Shown here piece after piece: positions 60,233-64,000 of a DNA stretch of 64,000 bases; the first letter of the stretch is position 1, and each line of letters starts with the position of its first letter. This DNA is from Faecalibacterium prausnitzii. GTDB taxonomy: Bacteria; Bacillota; Clostridia; Oscillospirales; Ruminococcaceae. The DNA lies in contig NZ_PRLE01000006.1 of the NCBI RefSeq assembly GCF_003287495.1, forward strand, positions 1-64,000, read 5' to 3'. A model generated the notes under the pieces. That model made no database searches and was not told the DNA's origin. It was given only the letters and a program-made list of their open reading frames with translations. A program made the position numbers and the translations under genes.

Positions 60233-61627
60233 ATGGCATCTATAATCAAGCGAAAGAAAAACTATTCCGTTGTTTACAACTATGTGGATGAAAACGGAGA
60301 AACCAAACAGAAGTGGGAAACCTGGCATACCCACAAAGAGGCCTTGAAGCGCAAGGCGGAAATCGAAAATCAGCAGCACACGGGAACTTTTCTCCCACCA
60401 AGCAATCAGACGATCACCGAATTCCTTTATGACTTCGTATCTCTTTACGGAGAAAAGAAATGGGGCGTGTCCATGTATGACAGCCAAACGGCGCTGATTG
60501 CGAACTATATCAATCCGATCATCGGTGATATGGAGGTACAGGCGGTTACTCCCCGTGCGGTTGACGGTTATATCCAGACCTTGCAGAAAACCAAGTCGGT
60601 GTCTACCAAGACCCGAAAGGCCGTTACCACCTATGTCAGCGACAAGACCATTGAAAAAATCATCAAGCTCCTGCGGTGTGCGTTCAAGCAGGCGGTACGA
60701 TGGGAAATCATCGCAAGAAATCCCTTTGACAATGTGATCCTCCCGAAAACGGAGTATGCGAAACGGGATATCTGGACAGCGGATATGATCCGTCTTGCCC
60801 TGGACAAATGCACGGACAGCAAACTCTATGTAGCAATGAACCTTTCCTTCGCCTGCTCTCTGCGTATGGGTGAAATCCTGGGGCTGACCTGGGAGAACGT
60901 CCATATTTCCGATGAAGATATTGCAGCGGATAACGCCTATGTCTACATCGACAAGGAGCTGACACGGGCATCCAAACGGGCGATTGAAACGCTGGGTGAG
61001 AAGGATATCTATTACATCTTCACTCCGCTCATGCCGAACACCAGCACAAGAATTATCCTGAAAAAGCCGAAAACTGACTCCAGTATCCGTAAGGTGTGGC
61101 TGCCGAAAACGCTTGCCTACATTCTGCGGGAATGGAAGAAGTCCCAGGACGAGCTGAAAGGCTTCCTTGGCGACGAGTATCAGGACTTCGATCTGGTCGT
61201 GGCACTTCCCAATGGACGCCCCTGCGAGGATCGGATCATCCTCAAAGAGTTTGCAAAGCTCCGTGAGGACGCAGGGCTGCCGAAGGTGGTCTTTCATTCT
61301 CTCCGTCATTCCAGTACCACCTACAAGCTGAAACTGAACCACGGCGATCTGAAAGCCACCCAGGGCGATACAGGCCATGCCGAGATCGACATGATAACCA
61401 GTATCTATGCTCACATTCTGGACGAGGATAGAAAGGTCAATGCTCAGAAATTCGAGACAGCCTTCTATGCCAAGCCTGATCTTCGCAATGTCCGTCCGCC
61501 GGAGGAACCGGCAAAATCGGAGCCTGCGACCCTGGACCTTGAAAGCCTTGTGGAGCAGCTTCAGAAGTCGCCGGAGCTGGCGAGTGCGCTCGCAGCCCTG
61601 ATAGCGGCGCAAGCCCCGGCAAAGTGA
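60233..61627 (+). CDS. int: Tyrosine recombinase, ICE integrase
   Basis: A 464-residue phage-type integrase. An N-terminal AP2-like arm-binding part (SIIKRKKNYSVVYNYVDENGE) is followed by SAM-like core-binding and catalytic domains. Catalytic residues: R in CSLRMGEILGL, H-x-x-R in HSLRHSSTTYK, H in GHAEIDM, nucleophile Y in SIYAHIL. AAAGGAAG favours the ATG at 60233 over a GTG at 60209. It reads toward attR and tRNA-Arg, so its target should be the CCTCCTAAGCG anticodon region. Confidence 0.93.
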   Translation: MASIIKRKKNYSVVYNYVDENGETKQKWETWHTHKEALKRKAEIENQQHTGTFLPPSNQTITEFLYDFVSLYGEKKWGVSMYDSQTALIANYINPIIGDMEVQAVTPRAVDGYIQTLQKTKSVSTKTRKAVTTYVSDKTIEKIIKLLRCAFKQAVRWEIIARNPFDNVILPKTEYAKRDIWTADMIRLALDKCTDSKLYVAMNLSFACSLRMGEILGLTWENVHISDEDIAADNAYVYIDKELTRASKRAIETLGEKDIYYIFTPLMPNTSTRIILKKPKTDSSIRKVWLPKTLAYILREWKKSQDELKGFLGDEYQDFDLVVALPNGRPCEDRIILKEFAKLREDAGLPKVVFHSLRHSSTTYKLKLNHGDLKATQGDTGHAEIDMITSIYAHILDEDRKVNAQKFETAFYAKPDLRNVRPPEEPAKSEPATLDLESLVEQLQKSPELASALAALIAAQAPAK

Positions 61628-61641
61628 TCCGAAAAATCGAA

Positions 61642-61703
61642 TTAGCAAAACGCAGAATTTTCTTAGCAAATTTCTGAAAAGCGTTCGAGTCCAATTAGCA
61701 AAT
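61642..61703. repeat. Candidate integrase arm-binding repeats, right end
   Basis: Three direct copies TTAGCAAAA (61642-61650), TTAGCAAAT (61663-61671) and TTAGCAAAT (61695-61703). They match the two copies at the left end of the element. Confidence 0.6.
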
Positions 61704-61729
61704 ATACATCATGCGGCGTATAAAAATAT

Positions 61730-61756
61730 CCCGGTAACGGAAGTGAAATTACCGGG
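61730..61756 (-). terminator. Second terminator downstream of the element-borne tRNA
   Basis: Perfect eight-base stem CCCGGTAA / TTACCGGG followed on the minus strand by ATATTTTTATA. It backs up the main tRNA terminator and could also protect int from antisense transcription. Confidence 0.75.
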
Positions 61757-61767
61757 AGAAGGAGGAA

Positions 61768-61806
61768 CAAAAAAACGCTGCAAACCCCGAAAAAAGGCTT
61801 GCAGCG
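61768..61806 (-). terminator. Terminator of the element-borne tRNA-Arg
   Basis: Stem CGCTGCAA / TTGCAGCG (minus strand) followed by T7-T8. It lies 11 bases after the tRNA. Confidence 0.85.
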
Positions 61807-61817
61807 GTGCTTTCTGG

Positions 61818-61891
61818 CGTCCCAGAGAGGATTTGAACCTCCGACCCCACGCTTAGGAGGCGTGTGCTCTATCCAGCTGAGCTACTGAGAC
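61818..61891 (-). tRNA. Complete tRNA-Arg(CCT) carried by the element
   Basis: All stems form: acceptor GTCTCAG/CTGGGAC (one G-T), D arm GCTC/GAGC, anticodon stem CACGC/GCGTG with loop CTCCTAA (anticodon CCT), T stem GGAGG/CCTCT (one G-T) with loop TTCAAAT. The 3' CCA is not encoded. It lies inside the right end of the element, 51 bases from the right host junction, and differs from the host tRNA halves, so it is not a simple duplicate. It should replace the split host tRNA. Confidence 0.93.
61850..61859. repeat. Third att core copy, inside the intact tRNA
   Basis: CGCTTAGGAG identical to both junction cores, here in the anticodon loop of the element's own tRNA. It is therefore a possible alternative recombination site. 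Confidence 0.8.
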
Positions 61892-61942
61892 ATTTATAAG
61901 TTTTATGCAATTTTCACTGCTCGAAGGAATCGAACAATCTGC

Positions 61943-61952
61943 CGCTTAGGAG
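61943..61952. repeat. attR core CGCTTAGGAG
   Basis: Right junction between element DNA (left) and the host tRNA 5' half (right). Identical to 26033-26042. Confidence 0.85.
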
Positions 61953-61984
61953 GCGAACGCTCTATCCAGCTGAGCTACAGAGAC
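61943..61984 (-). pseudogene. 5' half of host tRNA-Arg(CCT), right junction
   Basis: Minus strand: acceptor strand GTCTCTG, D arm with GCTCAGCTGGATAGAGC, anticodon strand TTCGC, loop CTCCTAA. Beyond the core it continues as GCGGCAGATTGTTCGATTCC, which keeps a T-loop-like TTCGATT but cannot pair in the anticodon, T or acceptor stems. The matching 3' half is at 26001-26042. Confidence 0.9.
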
Positions 61985-62029
61985 AAAATAAGAAGAGCCA
62001 TGCGCTGTATGGAGATGCATAGCTCTTTT

Positions 62030-62058
62030 ATAATACCGCAAAGCGGGCGGAAAATCAA
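62030..62058 (-). promoter_or_regulatory. Host tRNA-Arg promoter TTGATT-N17-TATTAT
   Basis: TTGATT (62053-62058), 17 bases, TATTAT (62030-62035) on the minus strand. Transcription first meets a hairpin (AAGAGCTATGC/GCATGGCTCTT, 61991-62028), then the 5' tRNA half and then the element's intact tRNA. Confidence 0.7.
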
Positions 62059-62076
62059 GCCGGGGCGGCCCGGCTG

Positions 62077-62733
62077 TTACCAGACGGGCTCCTCCAGGTC
62101 TGCGGTAACGTCGGTCGATGGCTGGTCGTCCAGGCCCAGCATGGCCCGGTCAATGGCATAGCGGTTGCTGCCGTTCCGGACACTTTCGGCACTGGCGCGG
62201 TAACAGGCCAGCAGGATGTCCATGTTGGGCTGCGGCCCATTCGGGTCGGTCAGGGCGCCAAGCTCCCGGGCCTCGTAGTAGTTCCCGATGATCTGGCCGC
62301 AGATGCGCCGACGATCCCGCAGCGGGGTCTGCAGGTTGGCGATCCGCTGCTGGCGCATCCCGTAATAATCGCTGCCGTGGTCCGCAAACAGGATGTAGTA
62401 TTCCTGCTCGACCTCCACGGGCGATGCCTGCCGACCATAGTAGTGCACCAGGGCGCTCCGGCGCTTGTCGTGGTTGAATTTGTTGATATCGGCCAGCCCA
62501 TTGGGGAAGAGCTCCGGGTGGCGGATCCATTTGGAGTAAGGTTCCACCGCCACATGCAGGGCGTCGAAAATTTCCAGAAAATCTTCCATCGAAATTTTCA
62601 TCTCACCGCTCTCCCATTTCTGTACGGTCCGCTTGTCGCGGCCAAGCCGCTCGGCCAGCTCCCGCTGCGAGACATCCGCGCTCTCCCGGGCATTTACCAG
62701 CGATCTTGCAATTCGTCCTCGATATCCTGTCAT
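62077..62733 (-). CDS. XRE-family transcriptional regulator
   Basis: A 218-residue host protein. N-terminal HTH: RIARSLVNARESADVSQREL and AERLGRDKRTVQKWESGEM (about 7-45). The long C-terminal part (YYGRQASPVEVEQEYYILFADHG ...) is not recognised and may sense a ligand. AGGGGAG precedes the ATG at 62733; an earlier in-frame ATG lacks a site. Confidence 0.75.
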   Translation of the reverse strand: MTGYRGRIARSLVNARESADVSQRELAERLGRDKRTVQKWESGEMKISMEDFLEIFDALHVAVEPYSKWIRHPELFPNGLADINKFNHDKRRSALVHYYGRQASPVEVEQEYYILFADHGSDYYGMRQQRIANLQTPLRDRRRICGQIIGNYYEARELGALTDPNGPQPNMDILLACYRASAESVRNGSNRYAIDRAMLGLDDQPSTDVTADLEEPVW

Positions 62734-62896
62734 GCTGCTCCCCTCCTCGATCACCGCGCAGAGTGGCGTGCTGTTTCCGCAATGCACGGCGGCACATTCT
62801 GCACCGCCAAATTTCTCCGCGCCGATTGTTTACTCTGCACCTCTTCGTGTGCTACAATACCTTCGGAAATTTCCAATGAGATGCTTGTCTATCGAA

Positions 62897-62925
62897 AGAA
62901 TACACGATTTTCCTTTTTCTGTCAA
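62897..62925 (-). promoter_or_regulatory. Promoter of the XRE gene: TTGACA-N17-TATTCT
   Basis: TTGACA (62920-62925), 17 bases, TATTCT (62897-62902) on the minus strand. The leader would be about 155 bases. The remainder of 62734-63071 has short hairpins (GCAGG-CATCTTT-CCTGC near 63013-63030) but no gene. Confidence 0.65.
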
Positions 62926-63071
62926 TTTAATAGCGCTTTTCGGCGCATTTTTTCTGGCAAAGATTTCTTAGCCTGGGTTCTTTTGGATTATAGACCCGTC
63001 GTTTGGGGGATGCAGGCATCTTTCCTGCCATTAGGCCATTCGAATATTTTTCAGAAAGTTGGTGATCCGCC

Positions 63072-63302
63072 GTGTTCGTTTACCGCTGCGTGATGGAGCG
63101 GCAAACCTGTCCTGAGATTGGATGGTATCAGAGTTTTGGCTTGGCAGTCTATTGCGCCCGCCCCGGTTCGCAGGTGCTTCTGACCACCCTGTTTGACATT
63201 TCTCTTGACCGCGCGTTCGTGGAGCGGCTTGCAGAAGACTGTACGAGATTTCAGCTCGACCCGGTCCATCTCATGGACGTTGCGGAAGACGCTCTTGCAT
63301 AG
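63072..63302 (+). CDS. DUF6514-like small protein
   Basis: A 76-residue protein (QTCPEIGWYQSFGLAVYC; ISLDRAFVERLAEDCTRFQLDPVHLMDVAEDAL). The last 40 residues match small DUF6514 proteins of Oscillospiraceae as I recall them. The function is unknown. GTG start at 63072; ATG 63093 is an alternative. Confidence 0.65.
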   Translation: MFVYRCVMERQTCPEIGWYQSFGLAVYCARPGSQVLLTTLFDISLDRAFVERLAEDCTRFQLDPVHLMDVAEDALA

Positions 63303-63316
63303 AAAGAATCCAAAAA

Positions 63317-63362
63317 AGCACCAGCCTCCTGCATTCCTGCGCGGGAAACTGGTGCTCTTGTT
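63317..63362. terminator. Terminator between convergent genes
   Basis: Stem AGCACCAG / CTGGTGCT followed by CTTGTTTTTTATT on the plus strand and by A-rich/T-rich sequence on the minus strand. Confidence 0.8.
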
Positions 63363-63381
63363 TTTTATTTCTGGTTCCGGC

Positions 63382-63999
63382 TTATTCGGCGCCGCGGCCT
63401 GCAAAGACCACCCAGACCGTCTTTAACAGAATCTTGATATCCTGCCAGATGGTCCAGTTGTCAATGTACCTGGTATCCAGCTTGACGACCTCTTCAAAGT
63501 CCTCAATGTTGCTGCGGCCGCTCACCTGCCACAGGCCCGTGATGCCGGGCTTCATGGACAGGCGGCGCTTATGGTGGCTCTCGTACTGCTTGTACTCGTC
63601 CAGCGTGGGAGGCCGGGTGCCCACCAGGCTCATATCGCCCCGGAGGACATCGAAGAACTGGGGCAGCTCGTCGATACTGGTCTTGCGGATGAACTTGCCC
63701 ACCTTGGTGATGCGGGGATCGTCCTGCATCTTGAACATGAGGCCGTTCATTTCGTTCCGGGCCATCAGCTCTTTCTTCCGCTCCTCCGCGTCCACATACA
63801 TACTGCGGAGCTTGTGGATATAGAACACACGGCCGTTGCGGCCCACACGGCGCTGTTTGAAGACCAGCGGGCCGGGGCTTTCCAGCTTGAGGGGGATGGC
63901 CACGATGGCAATGATGGGGATGCTGAGGATGCAGCCCACCAGACTGCCCACAATGTCCAGCATCCGCTTGAGGGCCTGGTCGCGGAGTTTGAGCTCCAC
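63382..63999 (-). CDS. Undecaprenyl-phosphate sugar phosphotransferase (C-terminal part)
   Basis: At least 205 residues of a WcaJ/PssY-type bacterial sugar transferase: [20 protein letters not shown] (membrane hairpin), [56 protein letters not shown], and [15 protein letters not shown]. It adds the first sugar phosphate to the lipid carrier for exopolysaccharide. The frame is open to the window edge, and the usual N-terminal membrane region should continue beyond it; a GTG at 63999 may be internal. Confidence 0.93.
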   Translation of the reverse strand: MELKLRDQALKRMLDIVGSLVGCILSIPIIAIVAIPLKLESPGPLVFKQRRVGRNGRVFYIHKLRSMYVDAEERKKELMARNEMNGLMFKMQDDPRITKVGKFIRKTSIDELPQFFDVLRGDMSLVGTRPPTLDEYKQYESHHKRRLSMKPGITGLWQVSGRSNIEDFEEVVKLDTRYIDNWTIWQDIKILLKTVWVVFAGRGAE

Positions 64000-64000
64000 G

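Larger units (their letters stand above)
26033..61952. mobile_element. Tn1549-like ICE remnant integrated in tRNA-Arg(CCT), with a nested second element
   Basis: Bounded by the att cores at 26033 and 61943. Backbone genes in order: excisionase-like, DUF6017-type replication protein, PcfB, VirD4 (truncated), DUF3846 protein (truncated), Cys-rich protein, relaxase and MobC, sigma/HTH pair, Xis, tyrosine integrase, tRNA-Arg. Five TTAGCAAA-type repeats near the two ends are candidate integrase arm sites. The type IV secretion genes expected between VirD4 and the DUF3846 protein are missing, replaced by the nested element, so self-transfer is unlikely. Two cargo regions are carried. Confidence 0.85.

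Noticed and set aside
61920-61984. A second functional tRNA-Arg next to the intact one
   Set aside because: Only the 5' half fits a tRNA. The sequence after the core (GCGGCAGATT...) cannot form the anticodon, T or acceptor stems, and the true 3' half lies at 26001-26042.
63000-63060. Degenerate tRNA-Gly-like sequence before the DUF6514-like gene
   Set aside because: A D-arm-like TAATGGCAGGAAAGATGCC is visible on the minus strand, but no T arm or acceptor stem can be formed.

Overview
The window looks like the chromosome of a gut Bacillota species of the Oscillospiraceae (Faecalibacterium/Gemmiger/Subdoligranulum type). This is inferred from GC-rich host genes, a spoIIAA-spoIIAB-sigF operon, a T-box on valS, a TPP riboswitch on a ykoFEDC-type vitamin transporter, and conjugative-element modules typical of gut Clostridia. 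No 16S gene is in view, so the species cannot be fixed.

Host left part (1-26042). The left edge is the promoter and leader region of an rRNA operon that runs out of the window on the minus strand. Next come sigF/spoIIAB/spoIIAA, a diverged folC-like gene, a vanZ-like gene and valS with its T-box leader. These are followed by a YitJ-type homocysteine methyltransferase/MTHFR, a Phd/RelE-type toxin-antitoxin pair, a GNAT acetyltransferase and hflX. An iron locus follows on the minus strand: DUF3793 gene, feoA, feoA, feoB, a 57-residue Cys-rich FeoB partner and a DtxR-family regulator. After that lie an orphan HicB, a second GNAT, a small P-loop kinase, pepT, a KtrB/TrkH potassium channel subunit, a thioesterase, an rpoN that lacks the RpoN box, and the riboswitch-controlled ykoFEDC operon.

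Integrated element (26033-61952, about 36 kb). It sits inside a host tRNA-Arg(CCT) gene and cuts it in the anticodon arm. The two host halves lie 36 kb apart and still match each other in the acceptor and anticodon stems. The element carries its own complete tRNA-Arg(CCT), with terminator, just inside the right junction and behind the host tRNA promoter. The backbone is a Tn1549-like ICE: excisionase-like protein, DUF6017-type replication protein, PcfB, VirD4, DUF3846 protein, relaxase, MobC, sigma/HTH pair, Xis and tyrosine integrase. VirD4 is cut short and no other type IV secretion gene is present. In their place is a second mobile element (about 29.58-45.24 kb) with a large serine recombinase, TnpV, a two-component/ABC-2 transporter cargo, three small sigma-like proteins, its own oriT and MobQ relaxase, a YafQ/DinJ toxin-antitoxin pair, a DnaD/DnaC-type replication pair and TnpW.

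The ICE also carries a second cargo (49.99-57.95 kb): an AraC regulator, a complete ECF transporter (T, fused A-A, S), two ABC half-transporters with exporter fold, and a DtxR-family repressor. This looks like a mobile metal or metallophore uptake system. Its promoters contain GGTTAG-N6-CTAACC dyads, the same operator-like sequence found upstream of the host iron genes, so host and element appear to use one metalloregulatory code.

Host right part (61943-64000): the 5' half of the split tRNA with its promoter, an XRE-family regulator, a DUF6514-like small protein, and the C-terminal part of an exopolysaccharide sugar transferase that leaves the window.
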